Of a stretch of DNA of 64,000 bases, positions 20,210 through 29,201 are shown one piece after another. The stretch comes from Flectobacillus longus (GTDB lineage Bacteria; Bacteroidota; Bacteroidia; Cytophagales; Spirosomataceae), in contig NZ_JASHIC010000029.1 of NCBI RefSeq assembly GCF_030056705.1, forward strand, positions 1 to 64,000, in the 5' to 3' direction. The position numbers were made by a program, and so were the translations under genes. The notes below the pieces were generated by a model, which had not been told where the DNA came from, searched no databases, and saw only the letters and a program-made list of their open reading frames with translations. Position 1 is the first letter of the stretch. Each line of letters begins with the position of its first letter.

Positions 20210-21970
20210 TTATTTGATATAAACAACTGATTGTGGAGTAAACTCAGTCCAACCTGCTGTCCAATCTGAATCTTTGAATGCACCAACATAGTCAGTTTTA
20301 TCAAAGAATGAAGGAAGCGTTGAAGGCAAGTTGAAACCGATTAATGATTCAGTTGTACCAGTTGTCAAAGTAAATGTAGGACGACCAGTAGACCACAAAG
20401 TTGTGCTGATACCAGTTTTAGAGAAATCAGTCAAGATTTTGTTACCTGATTGAGCTTTGAACCAGTCAGTTGGCGTTTGAGTACCAATCAAAATTGCTGG
20501 AGCAGCAGTAGTTTGTTCTGTATCAGATACTGGGAAACCTTTAGGGTTTGTAGCAGCACCAGTTCCCCAGTTGTTAGTACCCCAGTTAGCAACACCAGCC
20601 AATACGATGTTTTGCAATACGATATCACCGTTAGCTGCGTTACCTTTAGCATTACCTCTTTGGCTATCGATATAAATACCGAATGGATAACCTGTGAAGA
20701 ATGAGTTGTAGATTTTCAATTTGTTGTTACGACGCAACTGAGCACCATTTTGGAACAATGTAGAGATTGAAGTCTCAGCATTTCCTTTAGCACCGATGAT
20801 TGACATGTTAGCAAAAATCGCTGAAGTGTAAGGTGTGTTGTTTGAACCGTTAGCATCATTGTCAACTTCAAAACCGTTTGAACCAGATTGGTCAGCTTGT
20901 GTAGTACCACGGATACCGATACCGTATTGAACGTAACCAGAGAAACCGTTATCGTTATCAAAGTCATCATCCAAGCCTTTGTAAGCTACTAAGTGTTTAC
21001 AGTTTACTGTACCACCAAACCATTCGAATGAGTCATCCAAACCAAATGAAGCCTGAACATAGTCGATTGTAGTACCGTTACCTACAGAACCCATTGTCAA
21101 AGAGTTAACCTCTTGGTTCGGGTTGATTGGTACACCAGCATATTCGATACGAACATATTTCAATGAACCAGAGTTATCTGCTGCATCTGAACCACCGTGG
21201 AAACCACCGTAACCACCTTCTAATTGTCTGTCGTTAGCATTGTCTGGCAAGTTGTTTGGCGCTTTACCACAAAGGATAATACCACCCCAGTCACCAGCTT
21301 CACGTTCACCTACATTTCTTTCAGAAGTAAAGATAATAGGGTTTGTAGCTGTACCGTTTGCGATTAATTTAGAACCACGTTGAACTAACAATGCACCTTT
21401 AGTAGCACGGTCACCGATTACCACTGTACCAGCAGGGATAGTCAAAGTAGCAGTTTTAGTGATACTACCAAAAGTAGTTTCTTCACCTACTCTTACAAAA
21501 CCAACTAATTTATAGATTTTTGTAGCATCCCAAGTAATGTTACCTTCCAAAGTACCTTTTACCTCAACGATAGTTTTTGGTGGTACAGCTGTAACAGTCA
21601 CAGGCAAAGTTGTCAATGTTGAGTTTTGGTTTTTCATATCTGTTACCAAAACTGTAAAGTTTACTACTGAATTAGCAGCAAGGTTATCAATTTGATAATC
21701 TTTTGCGTATTCAAAAGTTTTCTCACCATTCTTTGTTACTGCATCAAATGCTACACCGTTTTTCAAAACTGTGATAGATTTGATACCTTCTGGAGCGTTG
21801 ATAGATGCTTTCAATTGAACTGTAGTACCAGGAGTACCAGCCAAGTTAGAAGCAACAGTCAAAGTTGGAGCTGGCCCGATTTCTTCGTCTTTTTTACAAG
21901 CGTTTGTCAAAACAGCCATTGAGAGCATTAAGGCAAATACCTTAACTACATTCATTTTGAAGAGTCTCAT
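20210..21970 (-). CDS. Right-handed beta-helix lipoprotein, partner of a TonB receptor
   Basis: The 586-residue protein has a lipobox (LTNAC, Cys about residue 25) followed by KKDEE. Residues about 35-135 look like an Ig-like sandwich. The rest looks like a parallel beta-helix: TLTIPAGTVVIGDRATKGALLVQRGSKLIANGT, then NPIIFTSERNVGEREAGDWGGIILCGKAP and rungs such as YVRIEYAG and DYVQASFGLDDSFEWFGG. Acidic D/N-rich loops (DDDFDNDNG) suggest calcium binding. The gene follows the TonB receptor by about 200 bases on the same strand, so the pair probably forms one uptake system, with this protein as the surface ligand-binding partner. The receptor's promoter carries an 11-bp Pho-box-like array, so phosphate control of both is inferred. 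The ATG is preceded by an A-run. Confidence 0.8.
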   Translation of the reverse strand: MRLFKMNVVKVFALMLSMAVLTNACKKDEEIGPAPTLTVASNLAGTPGTTVQLKASINAPEGIKSITVLKNGVAFDAVTKNGEKTFEYAKDYQIDNLAANSVVNFTVLVTDMKNQNSTLTTLPVTVTAVPPKTIVEVKGTLEGNITWDATKIYKLVGFVRVGEETTFGSITKTATLTIPAGTVVIGDRATKGALLVQRGSKLIANGTATNPIIFTSERNVGEREAGDWGGIILCGKAPNNLPDNANDRQLEGGYGGFHGGSDAADNSGSLKYVRIEYAGVPINPNQEVNSLTMGSVGNGTTIDYVQASFGLDDSFEWFGGTVNCKHLVAYKGLDDDFDNDNGFSGYVQYGIGIRGTTQADQSGSNGFEVDNDANGSNNTPYTSAIFANMSIIGAKGNAETSISTLFQNGAQLRRNNKLKIYNSFFTGYPFGIYIDSQRGNAKGNAANGDIVLQNIVLAGVANWGTNNWGTGAATNPKGFPVSDTEQTTAAPAILIGTQTPTDWFKAQSGNKILTDFSKTGISTTLWSTGRPTFTLTTGTTESLIGFNLPSTLPSFFDKTDYVGAFKDSDWTAGWTEFTPQSVVYIK

Positions 21971-22176
21971 TTTTTGGTAAAATTATGTGTTTAAATTGAA
22001 TGATTTATAAGGGCAAACGAGTAACGTTACCACCGTTTTAAAGAAAGGCATCCCACCAATATCTAGGGAAAGAAAGTAGTAATGCCAGAAAAATTTTCGG
22101 CTTTGAGCTATCAACGTTCAGGTAGAAATTTTTCAAATATTTCCTTATCTGAAGACCGATAGCCTGTTGCTGACTG

Positions 22177-25002
22177 TTATTTAATTGTATATACTACACC
22201 CAATGAATACACACTTCCAGGTTTGTATGATTGGATAATTTGATCTTCGTTTTTATCAAACTTATTATCCTGATTACCATCTTGTAAGATGTAGTTCGTC
22301 TGGTTTAAGATGTCGGTAATACCACCTTTTATTAACAGGTTTTTACCGATGCCTTTAGAGAAAGTTAAGTCCACTACGTTTCTAGGCATTTCGTACCAGT
22401 CTGGATAGGCAAAGCCGTAATTGTTACCAACCGCATAGATACGTTTTCCGATTACGTTAAACAACAAGTTGACTTGTAAGCTCTTCTTAGTATCGTTGTA
22501 ATTCAAACCTGCGTTGATAATATAAGGTGATTGCCCTTGCAATGGACGATTATCAGATTGTGTAGAAGCTGTTGATGGATTTAACGACACACGGCTATGA
22601 ATAAACGCAGCGTTAAATACTAAGTTAAGTTTTTGAATGAAAGGAGATTTCGACACATTTTCCAATGATTTTCTCGCTTCCAATTCAATACCTGCACTGT
22701 ACGCACTTTTGGCATTGTCAAAACTCAAGTTCGGGTTTGAACCACTTGCAAATACTACTTCAATTGGTGTTTCGAAGTATTTGTAGAATGCTGCAATACT
22801 CAATACCTCTGCTGGTGTTGGATAGTACTCATATCTGAAATCCACGTTGTGAATGTTGGCATTCTTCAACTGAGGGTTACCCGAAATATTACGATTGTTT
22901 ACAAAATCATAGAAAGAGAACGGTGCTACTTCTCTAAACTCTGGACGGTTGATTGTTTTTCCGTAAGCTAAACGTAATAAAGCTTTTTCAGAAAAGTTAT
23001 ACGTCATGTTTACCGATGGAAGCAACGTTGTCTGAGTATTGTTATAATTCAATGGTGCACCAACTAAATCGTAAGAATTCAATTTCTGAGCATTGTTTTC
23101 AACTCTCAATCCTGCGATTACGTTGAATTTTTTAGTCAATGAGTAATTTCCTGAGATATACGCTGCATACAAATGGTTGTTGGCAGTATATGAGTCATTC
23201 GGGTTTGTTTGCTCATCAATTTTTACCCCGTTTGTACTGTTGATATTTTGTGGAGCAAAAATTTCTTCGATAGGTAAGTTTCCAATGTTAAACAATGAAC
23301 TGTTTGCTTGTACATAGGCTAAGTTACGAGCTTTGAATGTACGCTCCTTACTTTCGACATAAACCCCTGCTTTGAGCTCCAATTCTTTATTATCTTCAGC
23401 TTTTGCTCCTTTTTGCAAAACAATTTTTTGAACTAAATTAGCGCCGCCTGTTATTGCGTTTTCGTCCATGATGATGTTGGTACGACCTAAATTGAAGGTT
23501 TGAGCTGCTCCTTGTGGTACTAATAAGTTTCTTTGTCCGTTCGAAATATTATATCTAAAGCGCTTGTAATCAGGCTGATCACGGAATGATTGATTATAAC
23601 CTACTACCCAATCAACTTGTGTATTTTTATTGTTGAATTGGTGCTTACCAACCAATTGTCCTGTGTAGATACCACGGTAGATTTGGTCAAATGAACGGAT
23701 ATTCCAGTCTGTACCGTTGTCGAAACCGATACGATCTACAAACTGAGAATTGCTCATTTGGTTGAACAAGTTCTTAAATTCAATCGTGTGGTTTTCTCCA
23801 AATTTCACAGCCCAGTTGTGCATTACACCCAAGCGAATGGCGTTGCTATATTGCGTATCCTGAAAATTAAAAATAGGGTCTGGCTCTCCAGTACTTTGAA
23901 TACGGCTGTATCCGTAATCATTACGAGCCATATTATATAGTGTTCTTGTATTTGAGTAGTTAATGGCTGTAATATTACCAATTCTATATTTTTCTTTCTC
24001 AATTTTGAACGCACCAGTCAAAGTAAATCTCAAATCTGGTAAAGCTGTAGATTGAACAGGCGTCCAGTTGTTTTTAAGAGACTGACCAATCTGTTGCAAA
24101 CGAGTTGGGTTTGCATTAATCAACTCTTGACGATTGGCAGGGAAAAACTTTGGCAAATCACTGTAGCCGTCGTTAAAGCCCGTCCAGTAGCTTGAGCCAT
24201 GTTGTGGAGAAAAGAAGTTTTTTCCCGTTGTTCCATCTCTGTAACCTCCTCCAAAATCAATAGTAATGCTATTTTGTTCAGGGATAGATTTCGTAAAAAT
24301 TTTCACGACACCACCTGCAAATTCTCCAGGGAGTTCAGCCGCAGGGCTTTTGAATACCAAAATGCGGTCGATTTGGTTAGAAGGGATAATATCAAATGAA
24401 AACGAACGAACATCTGTTTCCATCGAAGGTGTAAAAGTATTATTAAGCATTACACTATTGTAACGCTCGTTCAATCCTCTGATATTAATAAATCTATCGC
24501 CAAAAATGGTTACACCTGGTACACGTTTTACAACTTCAGCAGCGTTACGGTCAAGGGTTTTTCCAATTTGTGCCGAAGAAATACCACTTACGATTTGTTG
24601 TGCTGCCTTAATTTCTGAGATAACCGAAATTTCGGTATTGGTCAGTTTTTGTCCTACTACCTTTACCTCACTCAAGGTTGAACCTTCTTCTTGAAGTAAA
24701 ACGTTTACTTCCGTTACCTTCTCAGCCAACACTTGAACTTTCTCTATCACCTTTACATTAAAACCTACAAACGAAACCTTTAATGTGTATGTACCAACTG
24801 GAACTCTATTCAAAGAGAAGAATCCGTTGATGTCAGCAGCAGCTCCTTTGTTTTGTCCTTCAATAATCACAGTTGCCCCTACAAGGTCTTCCTTAGTAAC
24901 GGCGTCTTTGATAGTACCACGAATAGTACCTAGTTGTTGGGAAAAAGAAAAAGTAAAACTTGATAAGAATAGTAGTGCAGTAAAAAGTAATTTGTGCCTC
25001 AT
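22177..25002 (-). CDS. TonB-dependent outer membrane receptor (CarboxypepD_reg-like)
   Basis: The ATG at 25002 gives 941 residues with a clear signal peptide (MRHKLLFTALLFLSSFTFSFSQ). A longer frame open to 25089 would start upstream of that signal and overlap the promoter, so it is rejected. Domains in order are CarboxypepD_reg-like (about 23-110: IRGTIKDAVTKEDLVGATVII), plug (about 120-250: LDRNAAEVVKRVPGVTIFG, FINIRGLNERYNSVMLNNTF) and a beta-barrel ending in YSLGVVYTIK. It is not a SusC: it lacks the SusC plug signature and has a beta-helix lipoprotein partner instead of SusD. The promoter carries six 11-bp repeats, which predicts PhoB control and uptake of a phosphorus compound (inference). 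Confidence 0.93.
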   Translation of the reverse strand: MRHKLLFTALLFLSSFTFSFSQQLGTIRGTIKDAVTKEDLVGATVIIEGQNKGAAADINGFFSLNRVPVGTYTLKVSFVGFNVKVIEKVQVLAEKVTEVNVLLQEEGSTLSEVKVVGQKLTNTEISVISEIKAAQQIVSGISSAQIGKTLDRNAAEVVKRVPGVTIFGDRFINIRGLNERYNSVMLNNTFTPSMETDVRSFSFDIIPSNQIDRILVFKSPAAELPGEFAGGVVKIFTKSIPEQNSITIDFGGGYRDGTTGKNFFSPQHGSSYWTGFNDGYSDLPKFFPANRQELINANPTRLQQIGQSLKNNWTPVQSTALPDLRFTLTGAFKIEKEKYRIGNITAINYSNTRTLYNMARNDYGYSRIQSTGEPDPIFNFQDTQYSNAIRLGVMHNWAVKFGENHTIEFKNLFNQMSNSQFVDRIGFDNGTDWNIRSFDQIYRGIYTGQLVGKHQFNNKNTQVDWVVGYNQSFRDQPDYKRFRYNISNGQRNLLVPQGAAQTFNLGRTNIIMDENAITGGANLVQKIVLQKGAKAEDNKELELKAGVYVESKERTFKARNLAYVQANSSLFNIGNLPIEEIFAPQNINSTNGVKIDEQTNPNDSYTANNHLYAAYISGNYSLTKKFNVIAGLRVENNAQKLNSYDLVGAPLNYNNTQTTLLPSVNMTYNFSEKALLRLAYGKTINRPEFREVAPFSFYDFVNNRNISGNPQLKNANIHNVDFRYEYYPTPAEVLSIAAFYKYFETPIEVVFASGSNPNLSFDNAKSAYSAGIELEARKSLENVSKSPFIQKLNLVFNAAFIHSRVSLNPSTASTQSDNRPLQGQSPYIINAGLNYNDTKKSLQVNLLFNVIGKRIYAVGNNYGFAYPDWYEMPRNVVDLTFSKGIGKNLLIKGGITDILNQTNYILQDGNQDNKFDKNEDQIIQSYKPGSVYSLGVVYTIK

Positions 25003-25071
25003 ATTGGAATTGATTAAGAAACGATTTTGAGCTATGTGGTTTATTGCTACGTTTCTATTTGAATGATGGCA

Positions 25072-25149
25072 CAAAAGTAAGTCGGTCATTTAACCACAAT
25101 ATTACCTACTGATTAAACATGATTGAATTTATTGTTACCCCTATATTAC
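25072..25149 (-). promoter_or_regulatory. Pho-box-like 11-bp array with -7 element, TonB receptor promoter
   Basis: Read on the minus strand, six in-phase 11-bp units begin GTAAT, GTAAC, TTCAA, TTAAT, GTAAT and GTTAA. The last begins 15 bp before TACTTTTG (25072-25079), an exact TAnnTTTG -7 match. The expected transcript start is near 25065, leaving a leader of about 63 bases. This is the longest array in the window. Confidence 0.65.
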
Positions 25150-25356
25150 CAATGTTAAATTTAATGTCAAGCCATATTTATGAATAGTAAAATAAGATTC
25201 TACAACATGTTTGCTATATCGTTTATAAGTCAATATATTATGAAGAACAGACAACAACCTATTAAGACCATAGAAATTATCTACAACATTTTGTACAAAA
25301 AATTCACCGCATAAAAGAAAATACTACGATAGGGCACTTTTAGACCTCTTTATGCC
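25150..25356. other. Rest of the divergent intergenic region
   Basis: AT-rich sequence between the TonB receptor array and the terC promoter. I see no gene, hairpin or repeat in it. TTAAA and TTAAT occur just beyond the array, out of phase with it. Confidence 0.4.
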
Positions 25357-25364
25357 TAAATTTG
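25357..25364 (+). promoter_or_regulatory. -7 element of the terC promoter
   Basis: TAAATTTG matches TAnnTTTG and ends 20 bases before the ATG. A TTTT at 25338-25341 is the only -33 candidate and the spacing is short. No 11-bp array is in register with it. Confidence 0.35.
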
Positions 25365-25384
25365 AAAAAAATTAAACAGACAGT

Positions 25385-26149
25385 ATGGAATTATTGCATC
25401 ACATCCTTGGAGATGATTTAGGAAAAGCATTTTTGATTATTGGTAACCTCGTATTAATTGAAAGCTTATTGTCGGTAGATAATGCTGCCGTTTTGGCAAC
25501 CATGGTAATGGACTTGCCCAAAGAGAAAAGAGAAAAAGCCTTGAAGTATGGTATTATTGGGGCTTATGTCTTTCGTGGTATTTGCTTGTTGTTTGCGGCA
25601 ATGCTAGTAAAAGTCTGGTGGCTCAAACCACTTGGTGGACTTTATCTTTTGTATTTGTGCTATGATTATTTCAAAACTGAAAAAACACCTGAGCCCGAAG
25701 ATGACACTTTGAATAAAAAAGAAAATTGGGTTTATAAACATACCATTGGTCGCTTCGGAATTTTCTGGTCAACTGTTATCATGGTCGAAGTGATGGATTT
25801 GGCATTTTCGATTGATAACGTTTTTGCGGCTGTGGCTTTTACAGATAATATCTATCTTATTTGGATTGGGGTATTTATTGGGATTTTGGCAATGCGATTT
25901 GTAGCACAAGCTTTTGTACGATTAATGGAACGCTACCCTTTTCTTGAAACTTCTGCGTTTGTTGTGATTGGGGTATTAGGTGTCAAATTAGCATTATCCG
26001 CAGTTTGTCATTTGTATCCAAACAATGCTTTCTGTCACTTTATGGAAGGCGAAACGGCAGATTCTTATATTTCTATCTTGACAGTAGCCATTTTTGCCAT
26101 TCCAATTATTACTTCTTCCTTGTTTAATTTCCCTAAACATGAAAAGTAA
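25385..26149 (+). CDS. TerC-family integral membrane protein
   Basis: The 254-residue protein has about seven transmembrane segments and the two TerC signature acidic motifs, ESLLSVDNAAVLATM near residue 25 and MEVMDLAFSIDNVFAAVAF near residue 140. The family has been linked to metal-ion export, notably manganese loading of exported proteins, and to tellurite resistance. Here it stands alone, followed by a very strong terminator, so a housekeeping metal-homeostasis role is more likely than a tellurite operon. Confidence 0.9.
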   Translation: MELLHHILGDDLGKAFLIIGNLVLIESLLSVDNAAVLATMVMDLPKEKREKALKYGIIGAYVFRGICLLFAAMLVKVWWLKPLGGLYLLYLCYDYFKTEKTPEPEDDTLNKKENWVYKHTIGRFGIFWSTVIMVEVMDLAFSIDNVFAAVAFTDNIYLIWIGVFIGILAMRFVAQAFVRLMERYPFLETSAFVVIGVLGVKLALSAVCHLYPNNAFCHFMEGETADSYISILTVAIFAIPIITSSLFNFPKHEK

Positions 26150-26183
26150 AAGATATTTAAAAGAATTCAAATGTAGAATAACG

Positions 26184-26495
26184 TCAAACATAGGTCATCT
26201 TGAATTAAGTGATTTAGCGAATGAGTGATTATTTTTAATATGAATTTTACCAATGATTGCGTCTTAAGTCGAGTGAAATCTAGTAAGGTAGCATCAAAAA
26301 AGCGGTCAGAAATTATTTTCTGACCGCTTTTTTGATGAAAACTTGAAGAATAATCTCAATACGATAATTCGGGATGAATCATGTTTGATACTATTTTTCA
26401 AATGATACCTCTTTAGACGCAATTATTGTGTCTCTACTGCTAGAATACAAATTTTAAAATAATCACTCATTTGCTAAATTAAGGAATATCTCATA
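26184..26495. repeat. Heptad-type intergenic repeat, inverted pair around a terminator (copies 2 and 3)
   Basis: The left part (26184-26275) holds ATTTAGCGAATGAGTGATT and TTGCGTCT. The right part (about 26371-26495) holds GGGATGAATCATGTTTGAT, AGACGCAATTATTGTGTCT and AATAATCACTCATTTGCTAA. These are imperfect inverted copies of each other, with the terC terminator between them. The AGACGCAA…TGTGTCT segment is itself a small palindrome. No coding sequence is visible, and the copies share words with 2506-2566 and 31455-31595. Confidence 0.6.
26292..26337 (+). terminator. Very strong bidirectional terminator after terC
   Basis: A perfect 21-bp stem (containing AAAAAAGCGGTCAGAAA and its complement) encloses the loop TTAT. 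The GC core flanked by A and T runs can terminate on either strand. It lies about 140 bases past the terC stop. Confidence 0.85.
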
Positions 26496-26566
26496 TTTCT
26501 GCTCTATGAGTATTTTTTTAAAAAATTGACTTTTGACAACAGTTAAATAACTTAAATCAAACATTT

Positions 26567-27844
26567 ATGGCATTGCCCAAATCAAACGAATCAACGAAAT
26601 CCTATTTAATCCCTTTTATATTAATAACAGTATTATTTTTTCTGTGGGGATTTGCGCACAACCTCAACCCTATTTTGATTCCACATCTAAAGAAAGCTTG
26701 TCAACTCACCGACCTTCAGTCTGCCTTTATTGATTCTGCCTTTTTTGTTGGGTATTTTGTTATGGCCATTCCAGCAGGCTTAGTGATGAACAGATATGGA
26801 TATAAGTCAGGGATTATTCTTGGTCTTTTGATTTTTGCTGGAGGAGCATTTTTATTTTACCCTGCGGCAGGAACACGTACCTATGGTTTATTTCTTTTTG
26901 CGTTATTTATCATTGCTAGTGGTTTGACATTCTTAGAAACAGCGGCAAACCCTTACGTAACTGTTTTGGGCGATGAGCATACAGCTACGCAAAGACTTAA
27001 TTTATCACAATCATTCAATGGTTTGGCTGCTTCGTTGGCTCCTTTAGCGGGCAAATTTTTTATTTTGACAGATACTACCATTTCAGAAGAGCAATTAAAA
27101 ACATTATCAAGTAGCGAAGTAGACGCACTTTTGACACACGAAGCACAAAGTGTTCAAATTCCTTATATCGTCATTGGTTTAGTTGTACTAAGTGTAGCGG
27201 CAATTTTATGGAAAACGAACTTACCAGAAATTAAAGAAAAAACTGACGGAAATAGTGCAACTGAAAAAGGTAGTATTTTCAAACAAACCAATTTAATGTT
27301 GGGTGTTTTGGCACAATTCTTTTATGTTGGAGCACAGGTTTGTGTATCAAGTTTCTTTATCCGTTTCTTGGGCAAAACGGCTGGTATTGGTGAGAAAGAG
27401 GCCGCTGGTTATTTGGCTTTTGCATTATTGTGCTTTATGCTAGGACGCTTTTTGGGCACTTTCTTGATGAAATATATTGCTCCAAATCGCTTATTGGCGG
27501 TATATAGCATTTTCAATATTGGTCTTTTGGCTGTAGCAATTATGGTAGGTGGCTTTACGTCTATTTACGCATTGATTGGTGTTGAGTTCTTTATGTCTAT
27601 TATGTTCCCAACTATTTTCTCTTTGAGTATTCAGGGCTTAGGTTCACAAACTAAGTTGGGTTCATCTTTAGTGATTATGTCGATTGTTGGAGGCGCTATT
27701 TTCCCCGTTATTATGGGACGTATTTCTGATATTAGCTCTATCCAAACAGCATATATTGTTCCATTGGCTTGTTTTGTGGTAGTACTTTTCTTTGCTTTGA
27801 AAACAAAATCATCAAAGGGGGCAATTGCCAACGCAGGACACTAA
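26567..27844 (+). CDS. fucP: FucP-type L-fucose:H+ symporter (MFS)
   Basis: The 425-residue, 12-segment MFS protein opens with the FucP-like stretch LFFLWGFAHNLNPILIPHLKKACQLTD. It also has the family motifs FFVGYFVMAIPAGLVMNRYGYKSGI and LETAANPYVTVLG. It should carry L-fucose, or a related sugar, across the inner membrane with protons. A sugar mutarotase of the L-rhamnose/L-fucose family is encoded 163 bases downstream. No fucose isomerase, kinase or aldolase is present in the window, so the catabolic genes must lie elsewhere. Some Bacteroidota FucP relatives carry glucose or galactose, so the exact substrate is not certain. Confidence 0.85.
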   Translation: MALPKSNESTKSYLIPFILITVLFFLWGFAHNLNPILIPHLKKACQLTDLQSAFIDSAFFVGYFVMAIPAGLVMNRYGYKSGIILGLLIFAGGAFLFYPAAGTRTYGLFLFALFIIASGLTFLETAANPYVTVLGDEHTATQRLNLSQSFNGLAASLAPLAGKFFILTDTTISEEQLKTLSSSEVDALLTHEAQSVQIPYIVIGLVVLSVAAILWKTNLPEIKEKTDGNSATEKGSIFKQTNLMLGVLAQFFYVGAQVCVSSFFIRFLGKTAGIGEKEAAGYLAFALLCFMLGRFLGTFLMKYIAPNRLLAVYSIFNIGLLAVAIMVGGFTSIYALIGVEFFMSIMFPTIFSLSIQGLGSQTKLGSSLVIMSIVGGAIFPVIMGRISDISSIQTAYIVPLACFVVVLFFALKTKSSKGAIANAGH

Positions 27845-28007
27845 TGATTGCGAATTTGGGATGTTTGATCTTGGATTTAAACTTTTTCGAGAATGATTAA
27901 AAAATCCGAGATTAAAATTCAATCTTAGGTGCAGACCAAATTAATAATAAACTTTTGACTACATTACACGATTCCTCGTCGTGTTGACAAACATAAAACA
28001 GTAAAAC

Positions 28008-28355
28008 ATGAATAAGAGATTTGCTTTGGCGCTCGATTTAGTGAACGATGAACAGTTGATAGCTGAGTACGAAAAATATCATGAGGCAGTTTGGCCCGAA
28101 ATTTTGGAAAGCATTGCAGGAGCAGGAATTACTCAGATGGAAATCTATCGACTAGGCAATCGATTGTTTATGATTATGGAAGTAGATGATACATTTTCCT
28201 TCGAAAGAAAAGGACAGATGGATGCTGAAAACCCGAAAGTTCAAGAATGGGAACAATTGATGTGGAAATATCAAGATGCCTTGCCCATGGCACAACCTGG
28301 CGAAAAATGGTTGCTAATGGATAAGATTTTTGACTTAAAAGCGCAATTAAAATAG
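28008..28355 (+). CDS. L-rhamnose/L-fucose mutarotase (RhaM family)
   Basis: The 115-residue protein matches the full length of the RhaM family of dimeric alpha-beta-barrel mutarotases. Features are RFALALDLVNDEQLIAEYEKYHEAVWPEI with the conserved H-x-x-V-W-P-E, ITQMEIYRLGNRLFMIMEV, and P…WEQLMWKYQ. The enzyme interconverts the anomers of a 6-deoxy-L-sugar before isomerisation. The FucP-like permease just upstream favours L-fucose over L-rhamnose, by context only. Confidence 0.88.
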   Translation: MNKRFALALDLVNDEQLIAEYEKYHEAVWPEILESIAGAGITQMEIYRLGNRLFMIMEVDDTFSFERKGQMDAENPKVQEWEQLMWKYQDALPMAQPGEKWLLMDKIFDLKAQLK

Positions 28356-28369
28356 TCATTTATTACTTC

Positions 28370-28407
28370 AAAAGTCACCCCTTGGATAGAATCAAGGGGT
28401 GACTTTT
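28370..28407 (+). terminator. Bidirectional terminator between the mutarotase and the acetyltransferase
   Basis: A perfect 15-bp stem (AAAAGTCACCCCTTG with its complement) with an 8-base loop is followed by GTTTTT. It serves the convergent genes ending at 28355 and 28420. Confidence 0.85.
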
Positions 28408-28419
28408 GTTTTTAACGTA

Positions 28420-29046
28420 CTAAAACTCATTCATCAATGCCTGAAAACGATCTACATATAGACCCACATGATAGCCATCAACCAAGGCATGATGTACATG
28501 AATAGAAACACTCATACTTTTTTGTCCTTCCTTTTCCATCATTTTACCAAAAGATATTTTGGGGCAGCTATCTGGAAAGGAAAAACTCCTTGCATGCGAT
28601 ATAGAAGTAAAATCAAGCCAAGGAATCGCAGAAAAATGGATTACGTTTTCACCTGAAACAGCAGGCATTAATCCTGTAGAGCGGAGAACTCTATCTATCT
28701 CATTCTTGGCATTTTGATAAAACTGTTCTTCGGACTCGTCATAATCAACATAGCCAAATCCAAAAGTGCCGTTGGGTCTGCCAATAGTTGGCGAAGCGTT
28801 TATGGTGTCAAAACAATACGGATTATTCTCAATGATTCGATACCTGAAATTTTCTATTTCATTGGCTGCTTTTAATGAACGGTACAAATAATACCAGAAA
28901 AACGATTTTCCATTTTCTTTGGCTTTTTGATAGGCAATTGTACAGTCGATTTTTACCGTCACACCATAAAATGGCTCTTCAAATTTTGAGAAAAAAAGAT
29001 AATGCTCCTTTCTATCCCACTCCTCTAAGTTAATTAATTGTTTCAT
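28420..29046 (-). CDS. CatA-like chloramphenicol acetyltransferase family protein
   Basis: The 208-residue protein has the length and motifs of a type A chloramphenicol acetyltransferase: FFSKFEEPFYGVTVKIDC near the N-terminus, FRYRI, SAIPWLDFTSISHA and the catalytic VHHALVDGYHVG with the HHxxxDG histidine. It would transfer acetyl from acetyl-CoA to a hydroxyl group in the cytoplasm. Whether it inactivates chloramphenicol or acetylates another substrate cannot be told from sequence. No mobile element adjoins it, and base composition looks like that of its neighbours, so it seems resident. It is divergent from a Crp/Fnr regulator. Confidence 0.85.
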   Translation of the reverse strand: MKQLINLEEWDRKEHYLFFSKFEEPFYGVTVKIDCTIAYQKAKENGKSFFWYYLYRSLKAANEIENFRYRIIENNPYCFDTINASPTIGRPNGTFGFGYVDYDESEEQFYQNAKNEIDRVLRSTGLMPAVSGENVIHFSAIPWLDFTSISHARSFSFPDSCPKISFGKMMEKEGQKSMSVSIHVHHALVDGYHVGLYVDRFQALMNEF

Positions 29047-29082
29047 TGTGTATTGACTTAAAATTGTCTCAAAGACTTATTT

Positions 29083-29138
29083 TTACCAATCAGCAGACTC
29101 TTAGTTACCAATCTGTAAAGCCTTTTCTGCTAACTTTG
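29083..29138 (+). promoter_or_regulatory. Promoter region of the Crp/Fnr gene with TTACCAATC direct repeat
   Basis: TAACTTTG at 29131-29138 matches the TAnnTTTG -7 consensus. TTACCAATC occurs at 29083-29091 and again at 29105-29113, 22 bp apart (two helical turns). TAAAG at 29116 begins 15 bp before the -7 element, so the layout resembles the 11-bp arrays elsewhere, but the unit at 29094 does not match. The site could equally be an operator shared with the divergent acetyltransferase gene. Confidence 0.4.
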
Positions 29139-29201
29139 TTTTTCTTTGGCAAAAATCCGAAGAAGCGAAAACATTAAAAAGGACATTTGTCCCAAGTCAA
29201 G

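Noticed and set aside
25003-25089. N-terminal extension of the TonB receptor to 25089
   Set aside because: It would run through the predicted -7 element and place a signal peptide internally; the ATG at 25002 gives a normal signal peptide.
28420-29046. Recently acquired resistance gene
   Set aside because: No flanking insertion sequence or integron feature is seen, and base composition looks like its neighbours.
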